Source of the DNA: Glaciecola sp028401415 | Lineage (GTDB): Bacteria > Pseudomonadota > Gammaproteobacteria > Enterobacterales > Alteromonadaceae | DNA length: 64,000 nucleotides | Direction: 5' to 3' | Assembly: GCF_028401415.2 (NCBI RefSeq) | Contig: NZ_CP171821.2 | Span: forward strand, 3,100,001-3,164,000 | Shown here: positions 12,001 through 18,764 of the stretch, piece by piece | How positions within the stretch are numbered: position 1 is the stretch's first letter | How the letters are laid out: the number at the start of each line of letters is the position of its first letter | Position numbers and translations under genes: made by a program | Notes under the pieces: model-generated | Database searches by the model: none | Seen by the model: only the letters and a program-made list of their open reading frames with translations | What the model was told of the DNA's origin: nothing

Positions 12001-15000
12001 AACAGGCTTAGTGGATACGGGCACACTGACCATTGATGTGACTGATGTGAATGATCCGCCATTAGTGCCAGGTCAAATACTTCCAGGCCGAGAAGATACT
12101 CCTGTTATCTTCGACCCACTCAAAGATGCAAGCGATGCCGACGGTGATGATTTAACTATCACTGACTTGGCCGTAAGCAGCGGTACTGTCGTTGAAAATG
12201 CAGATGGCACAATCACGTTTACGCCAGACCCTGACTTTAACGGGCCTGTCACAGTCACATATAACGTCGATGACGGTAATGGTGGCGTCACACCTGTAAC
12301 GGTTGAAATCAATGTCGAGCCAGAAATCGACCCACCGGTGGCCAATCCTGATGTGGCAAGCACGCCTGAAGACACTCCAATTACCATTGATGCTATTGCA
12401 AACGATACAGACCCGGATGGGGATGTAATAGACATAACGAGTGCAGTGAGTGCGCAAGGTGACGTAAGTATCGATGCTGCAGGCAATGTGCTATTTACGC
12501 CCAATGAAGATTTTACAGGCGAGGCCCTTATCAATTACACCTTAACTGACGCGACGGGCGAAGTGACTACAGGCACAATTACGGTTGATGTTACACCGGT
12601 CAACGATCCCCCCGTAGCGAGCGACCAAACTTTGGTGGCTTTGGAAGATACTCCTTTGAGAATTGACCCTCTGCTAACAGCAACTGATATTGACGGCGAT
12701 ACACTTACGGTAACGGATCTAGTGGTATCCAGCGGCACCATAAGTCTCAATGCAGATGGCACCGTCACCTTTACCCCTGACCCTGATTTTAATGGTCCGG
12801 TCACCTTGACCTACAATGTTGATGATGGAAACGGCGGTGTGGTGCCAGTTACGGTGTTTATTAATGTGCAAGAAGTCGTCGACGCGCCGGTAGCGAATCC
12901 TGATACTGCTAGCACTAACGAAGATGAAGCAGTCACTATTGATGTATTAAGCAACGATACCGATGTTGACAGCACTGAGCTATCGATTACGACTGCGACT
13001 TCTGCAGATGGTGACGTTGTCATTACCGATGACGGAGAGCTTATCTTTACGCCATCACCTGATTTTAACGGCACCGCGACGATTGAATACACGGTGACCG
13101 ACGAAACAGGACAGTCCAGCAGCACAACTGTGACAGTGGATGTTTTACCGGTGAATGACCCGCCGCTAGCTGATGATATCAATGTCTCAATGGATGAAGA
13201 TACCGTGCTGAATATCGACGTGTTAGCCAGTGCAAGTGACCCAGATGGCGATAGCTTGAGCATCTCGGATATTTCGTCGGATATTGGAGAGGTCAGCATT
13301 GGTCCAGACGGCAGTATTTTCTTCATGCCACCTGCCAATTACAATGGCCCGGCAACGATCACCTACACCGTCGATGACGGCAATGGTGGATTAACAACAG
13401 TGACGGTGAATATAGATGTACTGCCAGTGAACGACGAGCCAGTACTGCCGCCCATTGCGGCGTCTGTGCCGGTAGATGAATCATCGACCATTGATATTAC
13501 TAGTTTGATTGAAGATAGTGATTCCGACAGCTTCACTATTGCCAGTGCAACCGTTGCTGTTGGCGATGTCGTGATCAATCCTGACGGCACGATTAGCTAT
13601 ACGCCACCACCAGGATTTATCGGCCTTGTCACGGGTGAAGTATGCGTTGAAGATGATATGGGTGCCCTAGTGTGTGCCGAGCTTAATATCACGGTATTTG
13701 ATACCAACACCGCCCCCATTGCCATGGACCAAGCCGTGGTGACGCTAGAAGATACCAGTGTGATGTTTGTGGCCGATGTTAGTGATGCCGAAGGTCAGCC
13801 ACTAAGCTTTACATTGCTCAGTATGCCAGATGGCACACTGCTTGGCACTGGACCTGACTTTACCTTCATTCCAAATGATAACTTTAGCGGCGTGACCAGC
13901 TTTACCTATCAGGTCAACGATGGAGAGGCGGACTCAAATGTTGCGACGGTGACGATTACCGTGCAAGCTGTAAATGATGCACCCATAGCGAACGATGATT
14001 TTGTTGAAATGAGCGCAGATCAAAGCACCATCAATATCAATGTACTAGCGAACGACGAAGACCCAGACGGCGATATGCTAAGCATTGTAGATGCAAATGC
14101 GGTTAGCGGAACGGTGGAAATCGTCGATGGAGAGCTTGTATACACGCCAATTCCTGGTTTTGTGGGCAACGACGTGATTGAGTACACCATTGAAGATGAA
14201 AATGGTGAACAAGCAACCGCAAGAGTGCTGGTTACGGTTGGCGGTGATGGCAGTGGCTTAAACCCGGTGCTCACTGTGCCTGAGGATATTACAATTGATG
14301 CTACAGGCTTGTTCACCCCAGTAGAACTTGGAGTGGCAAGCGCAATTGACCAGTTTGGCAATCCACTGCCCGTGTCAATCATTGATGGACTCATTTTGTA
14401 TCCTCCGGGGGTTAACACCGTATTCTATGTGGCCGAAGATAGCGAAGGCCGCCGAACGGTGGCCACACAAACCGTAAATGTGAATCCACTGGTATCGATT
14501 CAAAACGATCAAAGCGTGATTGAGGGTTCATCGGTGCGCGTATCGGTGCATCTCAACGGACCATCACCCACGTATCCGCTTGTTGTGCCCTTTAGCATCA
14601 GTGGCAGTGCAGGATCGGCAGATCACGACTTAATAAGTGGTCAAGTGGTGTTTGACAACACCACGGAGGCTTTCATTGAGTTCAAAACCTTCGAGGATGG
14701 CTTTATAGAAGATATCGAAGAAGTCATTATTACCCTTTCTGACAGCGTGAATATCGGTGAAAACTTCGAACATGTAGTGAGTATTGTTGAAACCAATGTG
14801 AATCCTGTGATTACGCTCTTTGCTAGTCAAGACGGCGAGGTTCGCAATGTGGTAGTGGCCGATGGTGGCCTAGTCACTATCGACAGTCTTATTGAGCATC
14901 CAGACCTTGATAATCAATATAGCTTTGAATGGGCCAATACTGAGCTTGCGCTTGATGATGTGGATGATAGCGATGAAACCTATACATTTGACCCGTCCAC

Positions 15001-16492
15001 TGCACCTCCAGGTGTATACGAATTCACCGTGACAATCACTGACATTGACGATCCAAGCTTCACTGCAAGCACTGTGGTGTACTTACAGATTGTGGCTGAT
15101 TTACCAGACTTAGGTTCGGATGATACCGACATGGATGGCATTGCTGACGATGAAGAAGGTTTTAACGACAGTGATGGCGACGGTATCTTTGATTGGCAGG
15201 ACGGTACAGCGGAATGTAACGTATTGCAGCAAGAAGTGGACTCGCGTGATAGGTTCTTGATTGAGGGCGAGCCGGGTGTATGCATGCGCATTGGCCAGTT
15301 TGCCTTTGGCACAGCCAGCGGCGGTGCGCTTATTTATCAGAGCGAGATTGCAAACATTGGGACCTTGCGCGCTGATACGCTGGCAGGCAATGTGGGGGGA
15401 ATCAACGACTTTATCGCTTATGGCATGCCTGCAGCAGATGATCGTTTATTGCTTACTTTGCCTCAGCGCAGACCGATTCCGCAAGCGGCAGTGTATCGTC
15501 ATTACAATATTGAAGATGGTTGGGCCTTCTTCGATGAAACTGGCGACAATGGCTTGTTCTCAGCGCCAGGTGAGCCGGGCTTCTGTCCACCTCCTGGCTC
15601 CGGCGAGTATGAACCAGGTCTGGTTGCTGGCTATTATTGTGTGCAGTTAGAAATTGTTGATGGCGGCGCGAATGACAGCGACGATGTTGCCAACGCTTCG
15701 GTGCTCAATACCGGCTTTGTCGGTGTGGTTGATGCAGGTGAATTACCAGATGCTATAGATGATTCGGCAACTACCTTTGTTGAGCAAGAAGTGATCATTG
15801 ATGCACTGGCAAACGATATTGACCCCGCCGCAGGCGGCTTAATTATCACTTCGGTTGATGCCTTCTTTGGTAATGTCAGCATTATTGCTGGCGAACAAGG
15901 TGACGAAATACGATACGTGCCGACACCTGGTTTTAGCGGCGTGGATGAAATTCGTTACGGTATTGTCGATAGCAATGGCTTGACCGATGTTGCCGTGATT
16001 ACCGTTATGGTCAACGGTAATTTACCGCCTATCGCGGTAGATGATATTGTCAGCGTGCGCACAAGCGGCACCGTGAGCATTGACGTGCTTGACAATGATA
16101 GCGACCCAGAGGGTGGTCTGCTAACAGTGACGAGCGCTACTTCGTCTGACGGTTCGGTAAGCATTCAAGCTGATGGAAGCTTGAGCTTTACACCCAACAG
16201 CGGTGCTTTGGAAACGGCTTTGATTCAATATAGTATTGTGGATGACCAAGGTCTCATCGCCACTGCCGTGGTGCGCATTACTATCGAAGTGGAAACCGTA
16301 AGAATTGAGAATAAATCGAGCGGTGGAGGCTCACTGGGTATCTATGCTTTGATATTACTCTTGCTTGCGGCGCTATTGCGTCGCTATGCACAGGATGCAC
16401 GCCGCGCACTTTCGCGAAGGTCTGCATTTCACGCTACACCTAACGCTTACCAAAATAGGGGCTTAAGCCATGAAGCAAATCACTCGAACTAA
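3083..16492 (+). CDS. Giant exported repeat protein (4469 aa) with DUF11-like and cadherin-like repeats and GlyGly-CTERM-type tail
   Basis: The protein starts with a Sec signal peptide (about residues 1-28, cleaved after AHA); the ATG at 3083 has aagg seven bases upstream. Residues of about 330-2600 are a long series of DUF11-like beta-sandwich repeats (D-G-x-V-x-Y-x-x-x-I-x-N patterns). About 2616-3720 are twelve cadherin-like repeats of roughly 92 residues. A HYR-like module (about 3728-3801), a Calx-beta-like module (to about 3890), a PKD-like module (to about 4005), an Asp-rich thrombospondin-3-like calcium-binding stretch (about 4011-4040), a choice-of-anchor-like domain (about 4068-4210) and two more cadherin-like repeats follow. 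The end has G4414-G-G-S-L-G, a hydrophobic helix and an Arg cluster, matching GlyGly-CTERM sorting signals processed by rhombosortase, though about 30 residues follow the Arg cluster. The likely role is a surface or secreted adhesin or stalk. The next gene overlaps its end by 23 bases. Confidence 0.92.
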   Translation: MDARLQAGLLGLAIVVSSGLGANSAHATTPLIDNQLPEAGLAGEQVCFGASFSHTGDPGFGPYLQVVTDSDLSLSSASLFGNGLTVTTVGIFPSTAPFELTDPFSNEIVTGIAGQTLSLVTKSVGSVVEGGPELTAELCATINSGAEIGTPLNLSIAPAYRFGDTSIGANGPVIGVAVNKTITPELYEYTFTASSPEQEIAPTAAGGVPFVHTINVADGSTISNLNVSQVLNSEMIAQTVPVITGGTGCVISTAPAVGINGGNLEVDCASVTGSASTEDILISYQAIVDDVLNTASCAALPIIHTGESDAQFPPGAPLSTLSNNASFSAKHITLQQSLSDSSLIPGLSYTVTNSIQVSDYADPTAAGMIITDTLSDGLSFDAVGSLSVNGGASVSYSPVITTNGDGTQSVVYNLNDAGLNIAPGNSVVISYTVIAEQTFRQSSAPVLANDTLNISSALAYGLEGGASACAEDSSSSATVTPIGIEKSIVGGLSDFDPGEGISFRLRVNIPSGDIPAFSVTDYLPLAVFSASDISTTFGDNITFSPADTLGQAPTITIDAATNAVILSLPAQTDIAGEVIEYDLATAISTDPYADGLFLTNIIQSNSANTNGEPSVLFAPVSFSAKAPVLEGVLTQTLPTVRDAGDTVDYILELTNIGSASAFDIMVDVPASAGLETATLISVTIDGMVASTSGSLASGDFTITGPVAPAQVVELNFSRVISDDVVPLQSITSSATTSWANAIAAAPFPDIVTEQTFNIDNLSITTTVDSVSPEGSMGNVVVGDVVTYQTEVRLPESEIDDFNIDLVLPAGFTFVNGSASVDSAGFVGTVDASPTASTPVIVGGQQSLDIAFSGTTATTSDNTTTNNSFTLTFDALVADDSANVAISALQNKELSSSADFTGRTGATVLSNATSSFAEHNLNVSTVATNSDGETGGFEAGDEVTVEVTITNNGTAPAYDVIFDSVVNGDLFDLGTVTEDTTPPSFTFSYSSPTVSYTASNVTLNPGDDIVFSYTAVVRDDVRSGSNFTVTSSATGSSLNGMPAVERENTQSDDAILNTQTPTIGNLQVINTSEAWSDNARRDIFAIGELVTYQFEATLPEGLTSENSSKSLLSVVLPRSYEYQTGSALIRGDFDTTLNSANEGDLNATDTAITPSLSGQRLNFNLGDITNEDDDADEEKIFITFDVLVLNNRNNNRGNRKNVSAEIAFINQASVPQSNTTRATSFIGEPRLELAYSVAPTTVRGSSNVIFETVFSNRSSGLTLRAWEFELEQTLPAELTPAALPLLSAVLSRGSTDVTACASLAGQVVTLDSSCLAANDAYLGSGESITVQLEAVVDPFIRFGQSASTSASVKASSLPGLRGTSDAAPGAPNSDNGERTGDRVVNTSNQSVNDLFVIKTASVIAETPSIELSLSDSSLQVGEVLTVTQQIALPVGTTDDFIATLDLPDGLLYDNNAIRITTPSSDFSNSLTPNLTPGSGSDPINLDFGSVVNSAGDSQIVTVEIDLIVDNVLGNQNGEILPIGASLDYADILSDVPSDNADVQVIEANLELSQTIIEGATDADAGDVVTYRTVISNTSAQATAYNVSFADVFDAQLLGAPDGTGSGVSFIDINVDNPGNEVLLTASGSAVAVSDFGQATTSTADDTFELDGTMIMPPNSSITLEYSVAISNTATAGATLTNASALAYTSDEASSGRDGSDSGSDDDSDTQLNNYNETTSSSLTLANNLAIQSQLNDIHADNDFVPGESIFIDIRLDVSEGQEPNTIITNALPVGLEFIAATVNAGSNISYTGDVSGIVDGSNNVTFDFGTLTNVADNDPSDDFLVLTLEARVLDIPSNSAGTTLTNFASATGAGTSVGPAAVPVDIVEPSVTATISSAKDVITLGDTTSFTVDIRATDLAADAFDTEFEIVIPNGFTYQPGSLTGPGIIDDSDPTRLVVDVGTLNAADGSLSFIFDAQLNNDAAIGTDFEFEIDNGMHSSQAGDADEERSYEFVSTHTVRSDDASFIDASQSLSIVTDNNGNGIADPGDELGKSVLITNNGPRVDGVSFDEAIPDNTTYVASSLNTTKGTVDDSTSANVDIGELASGEQVTINFTIEVNAGTPVGTLIQAQGVVNSDSTIPELTDADGNDANGDQANEIRVGDSSALTPALNVSQSISLLSDINSDMAVSETDILEFSYTLSNVGNMDLTNIDLIDLLPSGLSYVPSSISIGGPADAGDSALVTGADIEATIASLAANESVTITLQASIDSPLVNLDGIADTETFSAQASVVSDQTPALLSDSNGNLADGAQAATITAVATGVTPEPDVVVSQSYVLVNDIDGDGLVDPGDTVQLVTTIINNGAANADAVTAGQSIPSNTTLVPGSEQTSRGVTTDPGAGLFNANIGSIAPGETVITSFDVVVDALSADTVLSSQQIVSASNFADTASDANADLSDGATPTLINVFVGDAPEYMVSTSLTNTSDSTTAGNEFVQGEGLTLELDATFPQGLTRDGRLSFTLPSGMSYESGTAQIKRRFDSGISAGDNPGNVNTAVDDVFVTVPVVVSGSTVSIDLGNVISTDSDADLAGFVLAMGVDTSALIPSALTQSFAIQSALAYNDDALIARSAPSNNVDMVLLNRLPTASPDSLSVDEDSGASVITPITNDNDPDSGQMLMLVSAGPASAGGTLNVNTMTGAIEYTPADDFSGTETIAYTVTDGAGGQSSSIITVTVNPLPDAPVANPDAATTAEETPVTIDVLGNDTDADGDALTVTLATSPDGTVTVNPDGSITFTPEPEFSGTATIVYEISDGNGGTATSNAVVTVAPVNDDPIGTGQSLTTPEDTPISFNPLIGASDPDGDALRVTNVSASSGTVTLNPDGTISFIPAPDFTGSVTITYDIDDGNGGVVSVTSTVDVTPVNDAPVANADSAATPEDTPVTVDVLSNDTDADGDELSIASATSPNGTVAILPSGEIVFTPNPDFNGTALITYTLEDETGLVDTGTLTIDVTDVNDPPLVPGQILPGREDTPVIFDPLKDASDADGDDLTITDLAVSSGTVVENADGTITFTPDPDFNGPVTVTYNVDDGNGGVTPVTVEINVEPEIDPPVANPDVASTPEDTPITIDAIANDTDPDGDVIDITSAVSAQGDVSIDAAGNVLFTPNEDFTGEALINYTLTDATGEVTTGTITVDVTPVNDPPVASDQTLVALEDTPLRIDPLLTATDIDGDTLTVTDLVVSSGTISLNADGTVTFTPDPDFNGPVTLTYNVDDGNGGVVPVTVFINVQEVVDAPVANPDTASTNEDEAVTIDVLSNDTDVDSTELSITTATSADGDVVITDDGELIFTPSPDFNGTATIEYTVTDETGQSSSTTVTVDVLPVNDPPLADDINVSMDEDTVLNIDVLASASDPDGDSLSISDISSDIGEVSIGPDGSIFFMPPANYNGPATITYTVDDGNGGLTTVTVNIDVLPVNDEPVLPPIAASVPVDESSTIDITSLIEDSDSDSFTIASATVAVGDVVINPDGTISYTPPPGFIGLVTGEVCVEDDMGALVCAELNITVFDTNTAPIAMDQAVVTLEDTSVMFVADVSDAEGQPLSFTLLSMPDGTLLGTGPDFTFIPNDNFSGVTSFTYQVNDGEADSNVATVTITVQAVNDAPIANDDFVEMSADQSTININVLANDEDPDGDMLSIVDANAVSGTVEIVDGELVYTPIPGFVGNDVIEYTIEDENGEQATARVLVTVGGDGSGLNPVLTVPEDITIDATGLFTPVELGVASAIDQFGNPLPVSIIDGLILYPPGVNTVFYVAEDSEGRRTVATQTVNVNPLVSIQNDQSVIEGSSVRVSVHLNGPSPTYPLVVPFSISGSAGSADHDLISGQVVFDNTTEAFIEFKTFEDGFIEDIEEVIITLSDSVNIGENFEHVVSIVETNVNPVITLFASQDGEVRNVVVADGGLVTIDSLIEHPDLDNQYSFEWANTELALDDVDDSDETYTFDPSTAPPGVYEFTVTITDIDDPSFTASTVVYLQIVADLPDLGSDDTDMDGIADDEEGFNDSDGDGIFDWQDGTAECNVLQQEVDSRDRFLIEGEPGVCMRIGQFAFGTASGGALIYQSEIANIGTLRADTLAGNVGGINDFIAYGMPAADDRLLLTLPQRRPIPQAAVYRHYNIEDGWAFFDETGDNGLFSAPGEPGFCPPPGSGEYEPGLVAGYYCVQLEIVDGGANDSDDVANASVLNTGFVGVVDAGELPDAIDDSATTFVEQEVIIDALANDIDPAAGGLIITSVDAFFGNVSIIAGEQGDEIRYVPTPGFSGVDEIRYGIVDSNGLTDVAVITVMVNGNLPPIAVDDIVSVRTSGTVSIDVLDNDSDPEGGLLTVTSATSSDGSVSIQADGSLSFTPNSGALETALIQYSIVDDQGLIATAVVRITIEVETVRIENKSSGGGSLGIYALILLLLAALLRRYAQDARRALSRRSAFHATPNAYQNRGLSHEANHSN
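10931..14240 (+). repeat. Twelve tandem cadherin-like repeats inside the giant protein gene
   Basis: Twelve direct repeats of about 276 bp each encode 92-residue units of the form (D)APVAN.D-EDTP-DVL.NDTD.DGD-SGTV-DGTI.FTP.PDFNG-YTV.DGNGG-VTV.V.PVN. Units three to nine alternate between two sub-types. In one the end of the unit reads DGNGGV and the start carries DPL..ASD. In the other the end reads DETG or DATG and the start carries DVLSNDTD. This implies duplication in pairs of about 550 bp. Two more divergent copies lie at about 15730-16290, after unrelated modules. Asp and Asn ladders suggest calcium-rigidified rods. Such arrays are prone to recombination and length change, and to misassembly. 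Confidence 0.85.
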
Positions 16493-17321
16493 ACTGTTGT
16501 CGACTTTTACGTTCAAAAGTGGCGGCTTGTCAGCAATCTTTGCGCTTGGACTGGCTTCAATGCCAGTACAGGCTGCTTCTCCCTTGATAGCCGCGCAATC
16601 AAGCAGCGCTCAAGCTGCTCAGCAAACCCAGATGAAGCGAGACGAAAAGCAGTTTTATGTTAATAAATCCAAATGCTCCGACTTAGACGAGAATCGGCGT
16701 AGTAATCAAAGTAAGCAGGATGACGACTGCGCCTTTGAATATTTTTACGTCAGCGGTTTTATCGGGGCTGGCTTTGGCGAAAATGAAATTGATGTACAAA
16801 GCGCCGCGAATGATATTGGCTTTGATGTATTTGATATTGAAGAGGATTACGATGGCCTGGCGCTGAAACTTTTGGTGGGCGCCTCATTCACAGAGAACTT
16901 AAGCTTTGAGCTGGGCTATACCCGACTAGCTGATGCAGAAGTTGCCTTTTCAACAAACACCACAGACCCCGACCTCTTTTTTGATTTAGCAAGAAGCGTA
17001 AGGCCGACTTCAGTCGATGGCTTTACTGGTGCATTGGTGTACAGTTTTGTGACTGACGATGAATGGTATTTATACGGGCGTGTTGGACTTTTCCAGTGGG
17101 AAGGTGAATATGATTCATTTGATGTATTTGGCGAACGTCAGCTTGAGAGTTTACCATCCACAGACGGTACCGATATTTTCTTTGGCATCGGCGCAACATA
17201 TCGCATCAATAACCACTTGGAAGCTAACGTCGAGTGGGAACGATACCGCTTTGATGATGCAGACGAAGATGTACTTTGGTTAGGTTTGACCTATCACTTT
17301 GATGATGCGATGAACGAATAA
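16470..17321 (+). CDS. Outer-membrane beta-barrel protein (OmpA/porin-like N-terminal barrel family)
   Basis: The 283-residue protein has a signal peptide (about residues 1-35, cleaved near VQA), a charged linker containing two Cys (about residues 67 and 89), and then a series of amphipathic strands. These include FYVSGFIGAGFGENEID, LKLLVGASFTENLSFELGY and WLGLTYHF, typical of small eight-stranded outer-membrane barrels. No peptidoglycan-binding OmpA domain follows. The ATG at 16470 lies inside the end of the giant repeat gene (23-base overlap) with a gggg ribosome site just upstream, so translation is probably coupled. The arrangement suggests the barrel helps display, export or anchor the giant protein; that link is inference. 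Alternatives are a generic small porin or surface-barrel protein. The family call is good, the role open. Confidence 0.82.
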   Translation: MKQITRTKLLSTFTFKSGGLSAIFALGLASMPVQAASPLIAAQSSSAQAAQQTQMKRDEKQFYVNKSKCSDLDENRRSNQSKQDDDCAFEYFYVSGFIGAGFGENEIDVQSAANDIGFDVFDIEEDYDGLALKLLVGASFTENLSFELGYTRLADAEVAFSTNTTDPDLFFDLARSVRPTSVDGFTGALVYSFVTDDEWYLYGRVGLFQWEGEYDSFDVFGERQLESLPSTDGTDIFFGIGATYRINNHLEANVEWERYRFDDADEDVLWLGLTYHFDDAMNE

Positions 17322-17345
17322 AGCGAGTGTATCTTTGTTCGTTAT

Positions 17346-18692
17346 TTATCCCTTTTTAATACGAATACCGGCGGTGTTTGCAGAGCTTTCATCGTCATTT
17401 AGAATGCGCACTTCACGCTGAGGGAAGGGGATCTGGATCCCGTGCTCTTTTAAGGTTTCAAAAATGGTAAGCAGTAAGTCACCCCCTACACGGTTTTTGC
17501 CATCATCTATGCCTTCCATCCAAAACTCTACGAACATATTCACGCCTGAGTCTCCAAAGCTATCGATTTCGCAGTCGGGACGTTCTTCAAAGGGAATCTC
17601 AGGTCCATTAATGACTTGTGGATGCTGGCCAACCGCTTCCTTTATCAGCTCTACCATGGCTCGTATGTCGGTCGCATAAGCAACAGAGAAATCGACGCGA
17701 TATCGTTGCTTCGGATCCTTATGCGTCCAGTTAGTGAGCAATCCTGAAATAAATTTTTCGTTGGGAACCAGTATATCTTTACCGTCATAGGTTTCTAGTA
17801 CTGCATAGCGCATTCTAAATTCACGTACAAAACCGCTTTGGCCATCCTCAAGCTCAACAAAATCTCCTACGGTGAGTGATTTATCGAGCAAAATAATGAT
17901 GCCCGAAACAAAGTTAGATGCGATGCTTTGCAAACCAAAGCCAATCCCCACTCCCAATGCACCGCTAAATACCGCTAGGGTGGTTAAATTAATGCCCATG
18001 ACGTTGAGCAGTAATAAAATAATTATACAGAAGAGTGTGACTTCAAATAGTTTTGCGAATACCTCACGAGTGGGCACATCCAGGGACTCTTGACGCTTAA
18101 TTACCGCCTTGCCAAAGCTGTTTGATGCTCTGCCCAACCAAAATAAAAATCCGCCAAATATTAGCACTCTGACAATACCATAAGCGGATATTTCAATATT
18201 CCCGATGTTAATCGCTACCGACTCTAAAGCCTCAATGATAGCCGGTAACAAATCGACCAGTTTCAAAAATACGATAGGTAAACCCACCCATCTAAAAGCA
18301 GAGGCAGCCATCCTGTTAACAACAAAGGCTTTAATCAGCGCATTGAAAAATAGCAGCACAGCAATCGCGTACGCCGTCTTAATTACCCATGGGGAATACG
18401 GTAAATATTGAGAGAATTCAGCAGAAAACAGCAATAGAACAAGCGCAATGAGCGGAAACAGTATTTCACCCACTCGATATGCAAAACTGACAATGGGATG
18501 GGTAGATTCACTTGGCATCATCCCCGTAATTCGGTTGCTGTTGCGTAACTTGTGGGCGATATAAAAGGAAAGCAAATAAATGACTGCAACGGCCACCAGT
18601 TGCAAATACGTATGAGGATTTAACAGCTCTTGCTGCATCATGCTAAATGTGGCGTACATTTGTTCGGAAAATTGCGGTAAGTCGAAGTCCAT
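17346..18692 (-). CDS. MscS-family mechanosensitive ion channel
   Basis: The 448-residue inner-membrane protein has several hydrophobic helices in residues 1-240. The MscS pore helix follows, with its Gly/Ala-rich packing face (AVFSGALGVGIGFGLQSIASNF). The beta domain (LTVGDFVELEDGQSGFVREF.MR) and the cytoplasmic alpha/beta vestibule domain come next, ending in IQIPFPQREV, the usual MscS C-terminal motif. Such channels open under membrane tension during osmotic downshock; longer members with extra N-terminal helices resemble MscM/YbdG types. The gene is convergent with the outer-membrane barrel gene (24-base gap) and is followed upstream by the leftward alpha-galactosidase gene, so it could be read from that promoter. 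It is distinct from the second MscS channel at 55780. Confidence in the family is high; gating behaviour cannot be inferred. Confidence 0.93.
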   Translation of the reverse strand: MDFDLPQFSEQMYATFSMMQQELLNPHTYLQLVAVAVIYLLSFYIAHKLRNSNRITGMMPSESTHPIVSFAYRVGEILFPLIALVLLLFSAEFSQYLPYSPWVIKTAYAIAVLLFFNALIKAFVVNRMAASAFRWVGLPIVFLKLVDLLPAIIEALESVAINIGNIEISAYGIVRVLIFGGFLFWLGRASNSFGKAVIKRQESLDVPTREVFAKLFEVTLFCIIILLLLNVMGINLTTLAVFSGALGVGIGFGLQSIASNFVSGIIILLDKSLTVGDFVELEDGQSGFVREFRMRYAVLETYDGKDILVPNEKFISGLLTNWTHKDPKQRYRVDFSVAYATDIRAMVELIKEAVGQHPQVINGPEIPFEERPDCEIDSFGDSGVNMFVEFWMEGIDDGKNRVGGDLLLTIFETLKEHGIQIPFPQREVRILNDDESSANTAGIRIKKG

Positions 18693-18764
18693 AAGTAAGG
18701 GTTTTCTACACCTAAGTGCAAGATAAGGTCAGTGTAAGCCTAAAGAATCGAATTTAGCAAACGC

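Noticed and set aside
10867..13590. Long leftward open frames (up to about 180 codons) opposite the cadherin-like repeats
   Set aside because: They are antisense frames of a repetitive, codon-biased gene, recur in phase with each repeat and have low-complexity Ser/Val/Thr products without ribosome sites.
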